A stretch of 64,000 nt of DNA. Source: Cristatella mucedo. Taxonomy: Eukaryota; Bryozoa; Phylactolaemata; Cristatellidae. Of this stretch, positions 1 through 12,416 are shown one piece after another; position 1 is the stretch's first letter; every line of letters starts with the position of its first letter. A program made the position numbers and the translations under genes. The stretch lies in assembly GCA_009760855.2 (NCBI GenBank), contig WPIO01000026.1, forward strand, positions 1,201,001 to 1,265,000, in the 5' to 3' direction. The notes under the pieces are model-generated. The model saw only the letters and a list, made by a program, of their open reading frames with translations, had not been told where the DNA came from and made no database searches.

Positions 1-1440
1 GGTATTTAAGCTGTTTCTTGTTATAAAATGATCTCCGTAAGCGGTGAAAAGAAAAGCGAACGAGCTCCTTCGTAACGTCACCTTTCTTTTGAATGCAGAT
101 TCTAAATCAAGCTAAGGTATTAGGCCAGCACTCCAGTAAATATTGTGCAAGGGTCTTGGTTCTGTTCTTGCTGTTGCTTATGGCAAACTATTCCGCACCG
201 TATTGTGGTTTCGTCGTTGCAGCCTGCTTCTTTGAATGTCCCCCCCCCCACTCGGTTACAGTTTACCCTCCTCACGTCAGTATTCTTGCACTAACATGGT
301 CCATATTCTTGCACTAGCATGGCCACTGATCGAGGATGGACAAGTTTTTTAGCCACTTCCAATGTGCTATAGTCTAATTACTGTGTGCCACAGCCTAACC
401 GCAATGTGCTATTGAGCAATATAACCAAAAAAAAACTTAATTTTATGGCTACAATTGCAAAAGAATGTCTTGTGACCTTCCTGACCTAGAATTTCAGGTG
501 TTTTCTGTTACTCATGCTTTACTCATAACTGAATGACTTCTACTGAGCAAGTATCTTCCTATGGCTAAAAGTCAAATAAATGGTCAGCGAATTTAATAAT
601 ACTTACCTTAGCTAGGTACCTGTGGGTTTCCAGCAGAAGTACTTTCGGTAACCGTCCAGATTTGCTACCCCATAAAAGAGCTCCATAAATTACATAGACC
701 TAAGCATTGTTTAAAATTAAAACTGAATTAACATTTGGTCTAATTCTACAGGGCTTTTGTTATAGGAACAACATAATTAAAGTACACATATATATATATA
801 TTTGTTTTGTATATGCGTACATCATTTACAAATTAATCGAGTAAATTCAATTAATTAAATGAAATTAATTCTACTGAATCAACGGGTCTTACTCCGTCGG
901 AAAGCTGCAATGCTATCTCATGCTAAGAGTCAGCTCCTCATGCTAACAGTTGGTATAGTTCAAGAGCATTAACAACTAACTAAGAAATGGCAACATTAAT
1001 AGAACCGGTTTAGTCCGATGAGCCCACACCTGTGTCTACTCCAATAATGGTGCAGGGGTATTCATAAGGTATGCTAGTCGAAACTGCAATACATGGGCTT
1101 TACAATCTTAAGACCAATTTCAGGACCACAATAATTGACGAAGCTTCACTTTATTAGTTTTCTTCTGCGATATACCCAGAAGGAGCTGAAGAACTTTGAG
1201 GCAGGGCTCATTTGGGAATTAAGTTTACTTTTAGTCAATTTAGAGCCTATTCGAAACCATTGAAAGCGAAAGCGCTAACATTAGTCTGTGCATTATGCAG
1301 AGCATCAGTGCTGAGCAATAAAGGCTAGCATTAAATTACACAGCATTACAATGATGTACACCACTGAAACTAATCGCCGGACGCTAACTTGTGACACTGA
1401 TTTGCCGCCTTGTATGAAACAGATACATGACTGAAGAGAT
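1..1440. repeat. Duplicated block, partner at about 33,205-35,420
   Basis: This stretch aligns by eye with 33,205-33,730 and 34,668-35,420; the partner carries an extra insert of about 0.9 kb between those parts. Shared landmarks include the pyrimidine-rich run ending in TTTTGAATGCAG at about 85-98 (partner about 33,293), a leucine-rich stretch encoded near 150-235, and the run AGCTGCAATGCTATCTCATG near 903. The homology continues rightwards into the LINE at 1,440. No intact gene is recognised. A 74-codon open frame (93-317) holds a leucine-rich hydrophobic segment that is partly kept in the partner, but a start and a family are not supported. Confidence 0.65.
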
Positions 1441-3830
1441 CGGCTTTATAGCGGCAAAAGAGCCTTGAGGCTTTCAATCTGCTTGCAAAGGAGAATACAG
1501 AGTTACCTGTGGCATGACCTGAATCTACCAATCGGATGTCCAAGCGAGAGAATCACCGATGGTTACAAAATCCAACAGCTATCAAGAAATTTCATAGGCG
1601 GAACTGCTAAAAGTGAAACTTTCGCGTTCATGTCACATGTGTTCTATAAGCTTGGTTTTTTAGAGCAAACAATACTTAGTTCGGGTCTTCACAAGCGTGC
1701 CAAACGTATTATTAACGGATCGCAGGAAGGCGCTCGAGATTCTATAAATGAGTTGATGCCGCTTTTTATTATTTAAATCATGTGGCTACCTTATTAAAAA
1801 CCGATATCCCAAAATCCCAGATTAAGTTTAAGCGTCCAAGTAAATTATCGCCCAGCTTCCCTTCATAATTTTGATGCCAAAGATTCTTGAAAACATTTTA
1901 GCTAGGCAGCTTGTAGAGCACATTGAAAAGTATGAACTGTCAGACAATCTTTAGTTGGGACTCAAGGGACACCACTAAACCGAAACTGCTCTCCTCTCCT
2001 CCTTGTAAGCCATGATATCTTACTTAGCAACGACGGCAGGAATGTCACTGCCTAAGCACTGCTAGATCAATCAGCTGACCTTGACATTGTCAATGATGTT
2101 TTGCTGCTTGAACGATGGAGAAGAATGCTCGATTGGGCGGATGAATCGCATTGTTTATATCTTACTTTCCCGATCGTGTCCAGTCTGTGTCGTGTGGTGG
2201 TCTGGTCTCATCCACCACCCCCCCCCCAAGTTACCCGCGTAGCCCCACAAGCGTCCGCCCTAAGTCCTTTGCTATTCTCTATTCACGGTGAACCTCTGAT
2301 TTATATGGGTCAAAGGAATTGGCAGTTACATTTATGCTGACGATACTCTGCTGTATTTGTCGTTTAAATTTTCTGAATCTGTTGCAGCCTCTAATAAACT
2401 GAATACTCTCTCTGCAGGCGTTCGATTCTGGAGGTTGGCAATATTTCTCGAACTAAACGACGATAAAACTGAACTGTTGCTGAACGGACGCCCAGGCGTG
2501 TGACTGGACTAGAAGAAATTGCTCTTCCAGTAGGTGATGCTGTTGTGAGACTGTCACTACAAATTTAGGTGACGCCTTTGACAGTTAAACTTGCTTCCTT
2601 GTTCTGTCTTGGTTGGATAATTGCAGTTAGATTCTGGCTGGGCTACCTAACAAATGCCACTTGGCCACTGCAGCTGCTGATGGATATGGCTGCAAGGCTA
2701 GTTTACAGATCTCAGAGGAATGACCACGTGTTTTCTTTTCTGAAAGGGGCGAGATAGCTTCCGCTTGATCAGCAGATACAGAGTAAAGTTCTTAGGCTGA
2801 TCCACAAGGTCCAGTACGGCTTGGATTCTTCATACCAAGCTGAACAGCTGCATCAGTTCCAGCCTCCTCGTGCCCACCACGTCCTCAATGAAAAATAAAT
2901 CGGCTGCTTCTTTCCCCCATTTAAAGATGGCGGATGACAGAAGCCTTTGCTCAGCAGGCTATAGAGTGTTAAACTCACTCCCACTATTCTTGAGCAGCTA
3001 CATTTCTTTACCGGATACCGACTTCGGCACATTATTTTGAGCCATCATAAGCTCCTAATTCTAAGGTACTCACTACCTCAACTGCACTCCTAACTCAGCT
3101 ATGCTTCATACATTCCCTTAGATGAGTAAAATATTGTCTCTTTGCTACCGAATGTGTACTGAAAGCCACTTCGGCCCTGACTACGCTATAGAAACGTCTA
3201 CTACGTAATACCCACGTAGAGTTCATGGCTTTTTTAAATTGCGACTGAGATATATAAAATTGCATACATTCTGAATCTTTGTCTGGTCAACAGGATTGGT
3301 AGTATGTGCTAATATTTATAATCAAAATGAAATTGCATACTAACAACAGCGTCCCGACGCTCTTAGGTCTCAGGTAAGGCACCATCCAAAAAGAAACTGC
3401 TTCAGAAGTGTTTCGCAATCGTCATTCTCTTGCTAGATAGACGGGCTATTAGAAAAACAGCTTAGGTAAAGCACGAGGTCCGTGATTCACATCAACTCAT
3501 AGAGCCATGCAGCATTTTTCACAACTAGAGGTAGTGATACGACCAAAAGAGATTTGCATAGAAGAACCTGCGATGATGCCTTTCTATAAAGATCTAAATC
3601 GCATAATATTGCCAACATTATACAGAGATACAGGGAAAAGCTTGTATCTACGACTCAAGATTTACCTGTAAAATTCTATTGCCACGAGAAGGGGATTCTT
3701 GACAAGTTGCCGAGGCAAAATCATGCGTTCAAGCTTCATCTTTACTTCACGCACTATCATGGATTGATACCAGGTGGAGTGAGTAGTCTGTATTTATTTA
3801 ATACATCTGCGAATGTAACTCCATAAATCA
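1440..3830 (+). mobile_element. Old CR1/L2-like LINE, degenerate copy A
   Basis: A heavily mutated non-LTR retrotransposon. Around 1,875-1,960 the plus strand encodes a broken version of the reverse-transcriptase entry region, with residues resembling KILE..ARQLVEHIEKYELS and then a TETALLSS-like motif. Around 2,640-2,760 it encodes the carboxy-terminal block with AARLVYRSQRNDHV. Frames are broken throughout, so it is dead. The same family occurs at 26,560-29,210 (copy C), 35,420-37,040 (copy B) and as a 3' fragment at 4,675-4,870. Clade assignment rests on these motifs only; CR1 and L2 are hard to separate by eye. Confidence 0.7.
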
Positions 3831-4674
3831 AAAAAGAGTTTGCCGCTATTTTTCATAGTGAACTCGATGGATAAGTTATTTCCAGTAGGAATCCATATAG
3901 ACTATATCTCACCCAACAAGGAGAAAGTAAGAAAAATCACTGAGTCAGAACGGCAGCTGAAAGAGATAGAAGAATAGAAGTAGGAGCTCATGACATCTTG
4001 AAAAGATGTGGCATAATCTTCACAAGAAAAGTGATATAATGTAATGCATCCCGTCTGTATCTCCACAAAGCCTGAAAGACTATTTTGGTGGTACACAGGA
4101 GAGTTTTTTATAGAGCACTTCAAGCCAAAGTGGCTTTTGAAGGGCATTTGGTAGTCAACAGACCTAATCACACGCAACACAAATTAAGTAACAAGCCTAG
4201 AGGAGTCAGGAGAAGAGTTGATGTGATAAGTACCATGGAAGCAGCAGCTCTGGATGGCTTGAAGAAGATGTGCCATAGTCGGCAGCAGCTCAGTAGTTGT
4301 CGTTACGTAAGAATTGTGGAATAGAGTTCCACACTCTAGGAACTGCGAAGCAAGAGCTTCTGTCGTTAGTGGTGCTAAAGTGGAGGAATGAAACAGCTAA
4401 TTTAAATTCCATACTGGACCTGAGGGCACGAGGAGGTTCAAACTGGCCCAGCAGTTTAACTGGGCATGCAGAAGCCTAGCCATGGCGGGCCTTGTGCATC
4501 AGCGCAAGAACCTTTCTCAGTATCCGTCCATCAGCCCGCAGCTGCCCAAACTCATTCAACGAAGGAAACACACGATTAAAGCTCTTGATATCGTAAGCTA
4601 TCCTTGCGCCCATATTCATCGCCAGCAGCAATGAGGTACTCTTCGTCTCCCGACTATGGCTCGTCATTTTCAGC
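3830..4674. other. No recognisable feature
   Basis: Only short frames on both strands, none with a recognisable motif or convincing splice context. Probably decayed intergenic or repeat DNA. Confidence 0.5.
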
Positions 4675-4870
4675 GATCCTGAGCTGCTACTTCCATGCTA
4701 CTCACTACCTCCACTGCTCTCCCACTCTTTCACGCTTCCCACTTTCTCTTTGTTGCATAAGACGAAGTCTGTTGGCCCCTGAATGCTTAGCAAAAGCCGC
4801 TTAGGCTTTGAGTGAGCTATGCAAAACTCTTCTGCCTAATACCCACAACACCCACATAGTCTTTACGGCT
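4675..4870 (+). mobile_element. 3' fragment of the old LINE family
   Basis: Matches the 3' parts of the LINE copies at about 3,030-3,230, 28,450-28,640 and 36,830-37,040. Shared words include GAGCTGCTACTTCCATG, CTCACTACCTC and GCCGCTTAGGCTTTGAGTG. It is a 5'-truncated fragment without coding capacity. Confidence 0.6.
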
Positions 4871-5555
4871 TCGTGGAGTTACAGACGGGGATAGATGACA
4901 TTAATAGCGGCTTGTTTGGCACCCTAGCCAAAATACAAGTACGACAATCTTTCGAAGACAATACTAAGAAGCTATTTAAATTTCTTGCAAACCACCGTGG
5001 CAGAGAGTTCCTAAGCTTAGATAGCGATCGGACATGATGGCTACCTGTGGATGCAGTGTGATTAGCGAAACATCCCAAATGTATTCTGCTATCGGTGACG
5101 ATAAGTAAATTTTGACCACAAGGTGATTTTCTGACCAAAGAATCACCTATTAGAACACCAAATCTTTTCAGTAGATACACACGCTTGAGCTGCCCTATTA
5201 CCAGCGTTCCGTCTTTTCGTTGTTCAATTTAAGGATTCATGAAGTCTGTGCTAAGTATGCGTAACATGTAATTCTGAAAATAAACCCTATGCAACTTGCT
5301 AAAACAGTTATTCAGACTGTAGAGCCTGTTTCTTCAGTGCAGGAAAGATTCTGGAATAAGTTAGACTTCTCATAAGTGTACCAATATCAGCATTATACCT
5401 GGCTAAGTACTAAAAGATCACTGAATTCTTCTAACTGATTCTGAGAGTTTAAGGCCAAACAATGAGTTATCGGATAGCTTGTTCCCTGCTGTTGAAGCTG
5501 AATGCATTTTCCTCAAATTTGTGTCATGTAGGTGACATTTTGGCTTTTAAAATAA
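4871..5555. other. No recognisable feature
   Basis: A 105-codon minus-strand frame (4,863-5,180) overlaps this stretch, but it has no family motif, and no clear promoter or splice signals were found. Confidence 0.45.
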
Positions 5556-7131
5556 TAATACTAACAATAATACACTTGATAATGTGCCCCCCGAGAATCC
5601 GATCACTTTTCATTTGCTGCAAAAGAAATACGATTGAATGTTAAGTGGTATTGTGCTTGATAAACAATATGAATAACATGATTAGGGGTGACATGCACAG
5701 GGTCAGCGTGCTAGAGTGATTAGTGGCAGTATGCAACAGTGTTAACATGCAAACCCACATAAAAGACGTACCACAGGGATCCACTAAATGCTGCCATACA
5801 AGGTTGCGTTTTTAATTGCTTTTTAAATGTGGTTTATTCAGGATGTGTCGTGACGGAAGTCGGCAGTGATTTTCAGGCTTTGGAATCATACGAACTGAAT
5901 GCATGTTCTCCATACGATTTGAGGTTTTCACGACGAATAGGGAAACAGTTTGTTTCCGAAAAGCGGATGGTACGATGCTTGGCCTTCGTTGGGAATTAAG
6001 TCTGATAGGTAGTCTGGAGCCAAAGAATGAAGGGACCTAAAAGTGAGCGACAAAGCCTTGAAGGCGATCCGTTGCTTGAGTGGTAGCCAGTGAAGATCGG
6101 CGAGAAGTGGTGTGATGTGGCAACTGCGAGGCTCACGGTAGACAGGCCTAGCTGCAGAGTTTTGCTCCAGCTGTAAGTGCCCGAGCACACATGCGGGAAG
6201 GCCAACAAGCAGTGAGTTACAAAAGTCAAGATGAGATGTCACAAAAGCATGAACCAGCTTAGACGTGGCATCCCTATCTAAACAAGCCCGAATTTTACCA
6301 ACGCTATGTAGCTGAAAGAAGGCAGATTTGATTGTGGAGCTGATGTGGTCGTCTAACGAAGGTCGCTCTAGAACATGGCACCAAGATTTCGTGCAGATTC
6401 AACTGGAGATATGCTGGTAGAGCCGACTTTGAGCGTCAGCCTTTCCAATTCTTAAATCCCACTTGATTTGCCCATAACTAGTAAGTTAGTTTTATCGTCG
6501 GTTAATATAAAAAACAATAAATAGCTGTCATCAATGCGTGGATGTCATCAATTCATGCAGCAAGGGAGTTGAGAGAATTCGACGTGCTGTAGGACTGGGA
6601 GGGATCTAAGCAAAGGTACAACTGAGTGTTATCCGCATGGTAGTGAAAGCCTAGATTGTGCATGGCAATCACATCAGCAAGAGGGAGAGAATAAACCGTG
6701 AAAAGAACTAGACCGGAGGCACGGAGCGCTGAGTTGCCCCATATTTCAGATGTACATCGGATGATCTTTTTCCATTCGCGTCCTTCACCCTGGAGTCTGC
6801 CACCGAGACAGGACCTGAACCGTTGCTGAGCAGTGCCTGCGATGCCCAGGCGAGATGATAGGCGCTCTAGCAGAACTTTGTGATCGATGGTATACTATAA
6901 TACCCTGGAGTCTGCCACTGAGATAGGACCTGAACCATTGCTGAGCAGTGCCTGCGATGCCTAGGCGAGATGATAGGCGCTCTAGCAGAACTTTGTGATC
7001 GATGGTATACTATAATACCCTGGAGTCTGCCACTGAGATAGGACCTGAACCATTGCTGAGCAGTGCCAGTGATGCCTAGGCGAGATGATAGGCGCTCTAG
7101 CAGAACTTTGTGATTGTTAGTACTAAAAGCT
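5556..7131 (-). mobile_element. Younger L2-like LINE, minus strand, 5'-truncated, with internal triplication
   Basis: Read on the minus strand, this copy runs from reverse-transcriptase sequence (about 6,470-7,131) through the carboxy-terminal block (GLPACVLGHLQLEQNSAAR and [17 protein letters not shown], about 6,060-6,240) to a 3' end of ATT-type repeats preceded by the family signature equivalent to GAGGGCGCTTTATCAAGTG (about 5,560-5,640). Several frameshifts and stops show it is inactive. The active-site region is degraded. The 5' part is a tandem triplication of a 115-bp piece of the reverse-transcriptase region, listed separately. Confidence 0.85.
6787..7131. repeat. 115-bp tandem triplication inside the LINE
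   Basis: The word ACCCTGGAGTCTGCCAC recurs at about 6,787, 6,902 and 7,017, giving an exact period of 115 bp. Units two and three are almost identical; unit one differs at a few sites. On the minus strand each unit encodes the start of the FDTIDHKVLLERL reverse-transcriptase segment. The third unit diverges near 7,115. Confidence 0.9.
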
Positions 7132-8130
7132 TTGATTTTTTATGACCTACAGCACAATACCCATGAGATGCATCCACTCTTTGCAAAGAAACGTCAAGCG
7201 ATACGTCTAGAGAGGTTTTTACATTTCGTCTACTTCCAAACTCCCTTCGTATCTTCCTTTTTTGAATTCTGACAAACTCACTCAAGGAAAGGCTGAATTA
7301 GCTAATTACAGCAACACAGATGCCAGTAATTTGTCTTGTTTTCTGAAACACATTTAGCTGGGTAACCTTTGTAAAATTCACTCTGTATTTAACAGCAATA
7401 CTGTCAATATCTCAATTAAGAAAAATGAATGAATGTGCTATTCTTCGCTGCTTGCCAACCAATTTTTCTGCTAATGTAGCATAACCTCATCCAAGGTAGT
7501 CTTACTTTAATGTTGACCAGCTGCTTGTAATTTGCATCAAGTAGGCAGATTTAGAAATTGGTTATGATGTAGGAGGCAATAAACTTTAGAATTAGCTGAC
7601 GGTAATACAGCCTAAAATTGAAAATATGGATATCCGTAAGGCACTGCAGAATATAAATACTCCCTCACAGCATTAACACTAGGTAATTCATGTCATTTAA
7701 TTTTTAGCCATTGAATGAAAAGTGAGTTATCCTTATCAAATAAGCATACATTTATAGATTACATAACTCCCTAAGCACATTCCTCTCTGTGGAATGGGCT
7801 GAGAGGGATGCCATTAGAAAGACTTGTGGCGAGGCTAGGATTCTTAGGAATCCTCCTAGGGGTTATATCTCATCAATGATATCAAGGATCACTTACTTGA
7901 ATATCATAAAGCTCTACTAGTATACAAAGTAACCTACCTTTAAAGTATTAAGTTTAAAGAATTAAACAAAGCAATCAAGAGTTGGTAAGGAGTTTCAATT
8001 TGTGTTTCTGAGTTAGAAGCTCAGATACTTCAACAAACTCTAATCTAAGAAGGAGTCCACCATATTAACGTTCTTACCACTAAATAGTGAAACTGTAATC
8101 TATAAGTGCTCAGAGATGAGAGGGACCCTT
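7132..8130. other. No recognisable feature
   Basis: AT-rich sequence without long frames, tRNA-like boxes or clear repeats. Confidence 0.5.
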
Positions 8131-9640
8131 TGCATGGACAGCTAGACCAGCCTAGCTAATATGAAGGAACTCTCTTTAGGGAGTCTCTCCCCTTCGCTAA
8201 ACCCCTCTTTAGGAGGGACGTCTTGGAGGAAGTTAAGGGACCCTCCCCTCAAGAGACTCCAGCTCTTTAGAGACTCCTTTCGGAGTTGACAAACCTCTCT
8301 TGGTAATATCGAGTCCAGGTAGACCCCTATTTCTGGGGCCCCTAACCCCCTCCTTCAAGGAGGACTTAAGTCAAGGAAAGTCATACACATCTTGGGATGT
8401 GGAGGCTAAGTCTGAAGGCCTAAGGGCTTATAATGTATTTCTATTTCCAACAGGAAGAGAATTTTCTAGAGATTTTATGTGCCTGCGAGAGGCAACTCCT
8501 CATTTTGGAACCCCTCCTCTTTGGTATGCACATTCCAGAGGAGAGTATATAATCCTTATAATAATAATATTAATAATAATGCACTTGATAAAGCGCCCTC
8601 GGAGAACTCAATCTCTGTCTAGGCGCTTTACATTTGCTGCAAACGCGAAGCGCGATTGAATGATGAATTTTTATCATACTTGATAAACAACATGAATAGC
8701 ATGGTTAGGGGTTACATGCACATGGTCAGCGTGCAAATATGGTTAGTGGCAGCATGCATAGTGTCAGCAGGCATAAGCACCAGAAGAACGAATCACAGGG
8801 ACCTACTAAATGCTGCCCTAAATGGGTGTGTTTTTAGGTTCTTTTTAAATGTGGTCAAGTCAGGGGATGTTCTGGCACAAGTCGGGAGGGAGTTTCATGC
8901 TTTGGGAGCATACGAACTAAATGCATGGTCTCGAAAGGATTTGAGGTGTGTACGAGACCCTTTGGGGTTATACTTTGGTATATCGCTGAAGGAATAGAAT
9001 ACCCGAGACACATACTTTAGTCCAAGGAAGTGCTAGGTACTCACTTAGATACTATAGAGTATACTAGAGGTTTAAGAGGGATTAGGCTGATTAAGCTTGG
9101 CTCACTCCGTTCTCGCTTGCTTGAGTGAGAGGTTTATCGGCCTCCGATAACCTATCTCAGATCATACTCCCGTTAGAGTATAGGACTCTCCCTCGCCAAG
9201 TACAAGCATATAGGAGTAGTCTCTCCTTTTGAGGCTACATGGAGTGGAGCCTCATCGAGGATCATGTCTTTTTTATATTCACCTTTCCTCGATTTTCAAC
9301 ATCTATCAACTGATACAGATGTGATTAGTTAGTAGAGATTAGCAACTTACAGAAGGTTAACCCTGAGCGTTCGAATCGTCTTAAGATCTTCCTATTATTA
9401 TTGTTGAGTTTTGATTCTTATTCCCTAAGGCAGTTGGAGTGGGCTTTAGCCCTCTCCTAAAGAACTCTCGGTGAGTCCTTAGCTGAGCTAGCCGGACTGG
9501 GTCCTCTATACTTCCGAGAGAGGAGTCTAGACTCACCCCCTACTCTCTCTCATTTCCTCCAGGATAATAGGCCCTCGGAGGAGGTATAGGGACCCTCCCC
9601 ACAAAAGACTTGAGCTCCATCGAGACTTCCAGAGTTTTCA
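8130..9640. other. CT/AG-skewed stretch of unknown nature, split by a LINE fragment
   Basis: Both flanks (8,130-8,550 and 9,000-9,640) are rich in CCCTC, GAGAC, CTCTT and TAGGAG words and contain many short palindromes such as TCCTAGGA. The words GGGACCCTCCCC and AGACT(C/T)-AGCTC recur near 8,240 and 9,590. A 119-codon plus frame (8,300-8,659) has no recognisable domain and runs into the LINE tail, so I do not call it a gene. It could be the non-coding part of an unrecognised transposon. Confidence 0.45.
8556..8962 (-). mobile_element. L2-like LINE 3' fragment, minus strand
   Basis: Starts with (ATT)n-complement repeats and the tail signature GCACTTGATAAAGCGCCCTC, then the complement of the 3' UTR and the end of ORF2, stopping at about 8,962. 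It is a 5'-truncated insertion of about 400 bp inside the skewed region. Confidence 0.85.
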
Positions 9641-10302
9641 TTTACGCATAAATTGAATCAATCTATATTTTAATAATACATATTGATTAAAATGTAGTCA
9701 ACTAAGTGGGAGGCCTACAAAACAGTTTTCGTCGTGCCTGTTGGGAATCAAAGCAAGGCATGGGTGTCTAATCCACGTTCAAATACGGCTATATAATTCT
9801 TGAAGTTAAGTAGAACATATAAATGATACTCACCACCAGAATGACCTCAACGGTCTGATAAGACTACTTGCTACAACAATTTCCAGTGATGAGCTTTCGA
9901 AAATTAGGGTCAAGGAGTGAAACTTTTTACACTAAATTGTTAAAGTAACAGAGCACAGAAAACATTGCAAACTACTATTTCCTGCTTCTTGAACTGGTAA
10001 GATGGGCTGTGCTTCTGCTGCTGTGTGGCCAGTCTATTCGTGGCTATAGGAAGTACCCGTGGCCCTAGTTAATGCTACCTATTTATTTCAGTTTATCAAT
10101 CTTTGAAGCCATTCTACTTCATAACGGAACAAGTACCCATTCTATCCTACGGCTCACTTTGTGTAACTTGAAGAAGCATAACAATTACTTGACGTTGCTA
10201 AATGCCTTAAAGTAAGGCAACTACAGCCAAGAGGTCATTGGTGATTCACAAAATAGTGCCATTCCCGATGAGCCTCCAGTGTGGTTGCACAACGTATACT
10301 TG
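9641..10302. other. No recognisable feature
   Basis: No frame, repeat or RNA gene that I can support. Confidence 0.5.
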
Positions 10303-10465
10303 AAAAGGACTAGCTGATTAAACAGCCTCTTTTATATAGCGACGGAAGAGCTTTAATGGCTATCACCACCGCTTGCAGCTGTGATAAAGGATCGCCCACC
10401 ATAGGATTCAAACTCACGACCTCGGGATCAAGGTCGTGAAAAGGAACCAAACTAACTACTTGCTT
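10303..10465 (-). mobile_element. tRNA-derived SINE, family B, minus strand
   Basis: Read on the minus strand it has a B-box-like GTGAGTTTGAATCCTA preceded by GACCTTGATCCCGAGGTC, then the family body GGTGGGCGATCCTTTATC, GCGGTGGTGATAGCC and GAGGCTGTTTAATCAGCTAG. The same body recurs at 14,353, 15,415, 41,370, 50,170 and 50,508. It directly abuts the LINE that starts at about 10,466. Confidence 0.85.
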
Positions 10466-12030
10466 TCTTAACCGCCCAGTCTCCCTTCTACCATTCCTAT
10501 CAAAGACACTGGAACGCATCGGGGCAGACCAGCTGAACTCATATATCGAAACTTCAAACCTTGCTAGTAAGTTCCCGTCTGGCTTTAGAGCTAATCACTC
10601 CACAAAGTCAGCATTGCTTAGGGTATACAACGACCTACTTAGGAATGTAGACACGGGTAGAATGTCTCTGCTTGTTTTGCTCGATCTTTCGGCAGTTTTT
10701 GATACCATCGATCAAAAAGTTCTTCTAGAGCGCCTTTCATCTTGCCTGGGCATCACTGGCACTGCTCTGCAATGGTTCAGGTCCTATCTCAGTGGGAGAC
10801 TCCAGAGTATTGACGTGAATGGACAAAGATCATCTGAGGTACCTCTGAAATATGGGGTACCTAAGGGCTCCGTGCTAGGTCCGGTTCTATTCACGGCTTA
10901 TACTCTCCCTCTTGTGGATGTGATTGCCAAGCACAATCTAGGCTTTCACTTCTATGCAGGTGAAACTCAGTTGTAGGTTAGCTTTGATCACTTCCAGCCT
11001 TCGAGCACCTCAAATTCTCTCAACTCACTTGCTGCATGTATTAATGACATCCGCACATGGATGGCAGCAAATTTTCTAAAAATTAAACGATGAAAAAATC
11101 TAACTTACTAGTTATGGGCAAACCCATTGTGATTTAGAAATTGGAAAGGCTAACGCTCAAAATTGGCTCTGTCCGAATATCTCCAGTTGAATTAGCTCAA
11201 AATCTAGGTTTCATGTTCCAAAGTGACCTCTCGTAAGACAACCACATCAACTCCACAGTCAAATCTGCCTTTCAGCTATATAACATTCCTAAAATTCGTT
11301 CTTGTTTAGATAAAGTTGGTCCATACATTTGTGACATTCCGTCTAGACGTCTGTAACTCACTGCTCTCTGGCCTACCGGCAGTTGTGATCAGGCGATTGC
11401 AGCTGGAGCGAAAATCTGTAGCTTGGCTTGTCTATCGTGAGCGTCTCAGTTGCCACATCACACCACTTCTCGCCGACCTGCACTGGCTACCAGTCAAGCA
11501 GCGGATTTACTTCAAGGTTTTGTCGCTCACTTTTAGGTCACTTCATTCTTTGGCACCAGCCTATCTCTCAGATCTACTCCCCCACCAGGCCAAGCATAGT
11601 ACCACCCGCTTTTCTGAATCCAACAGTCTACCAATTTCTCGTACAAACCTCAAAGCCTTTGGAGACCGTGAATTTAGTTCGTATGCTCCCAAAGCCTGGA
11701 AATCCCTCTCGACTTGCGTCAGAACATCCCCTGACTTTACCACATTTAAAAAGAACTTAAAAACACACCTATTTAGGACAGCATTTAGTGAGTCCCTGTG
11801 ATTCGTCCTTCATGTGCTTGTGCTTGCTGGCACTGTGCATGCTGCCACTAACCACATTTGCATGCTGACCCTGTGCATGTCACTCCTAACCATGTTATTC
11901 TTGTTTTTTTATCAAGCATGATATTACTCACCATTAAATTGCATTTCCCTTTGTAGCAAATGTAAAGTGCCTACAAAGAGATTGAGTTCTCTGAGGGCGC
12001 TTTATCAACTGCATTATTATAATTATTATT
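10466..12030 (+). mobile_element. L2-like LINE, plus strand, 5'-truncated and inactive
   Basis: Encodes reverse transcriptase from the LPFLSKTLER-like start, through LSAVFDTIDQKVLLERLSS, an FRSYLSGRLQSIDVNGQRSS block and GVPKGSVLGPVLF, to the active-site region. There the usual YADD has become YAGE (near 10,950), followed by a stop at 10,974. The carboxy-terminal frame (11,316-11,801) keeps [17 protein letters not shown] and YLSDLLPHQAKH. The 3' UTR ends with GAGGGCGCTTTATCAA and ATT repeats near 12,030. Frameshifts and the damaged catalytic motif show it is dead. Confidence 0.9.
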
Positions 12031-12416
12031 ATAATTTATTTACCGAAGTTCGATTCGTTAAAATTTATTTCTGACAAAATTTAAACTACGAAACTCGAAG
12101 TTGTCGCTTGATAATCACATATAGTTTAATTTCAAGTTAAATACTGCTCTAGTCATAAAAAAGAGGTTTTCGGAAAGTGTGGCTATTTTCTGTACTGCTA
12201 AGGCCAAAGCAATTACTATAAATTATTGCAAAAAATTTCACCCGTCTCTCCGTCACGAAGCGAGATGGCGACCAGTACTTTCAGGAGTGATGTGAAATAG
12301 AAGTATAATTCTGCTTAGACTCAGCGAAGCGAGTCCAAAGGCAGTGAGCTCTAGTTGGGAAGTAAAAACAAATACTCGATGCAAAAATTGAGTTTCTAGT
12401 GATAGTTTTTGATTAC

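Noticed and set aside
8300-8659. 119-codon frame
   Set aside because: Runs from the skewed region into an inverted LINE tail, so its end is transposon sequence.
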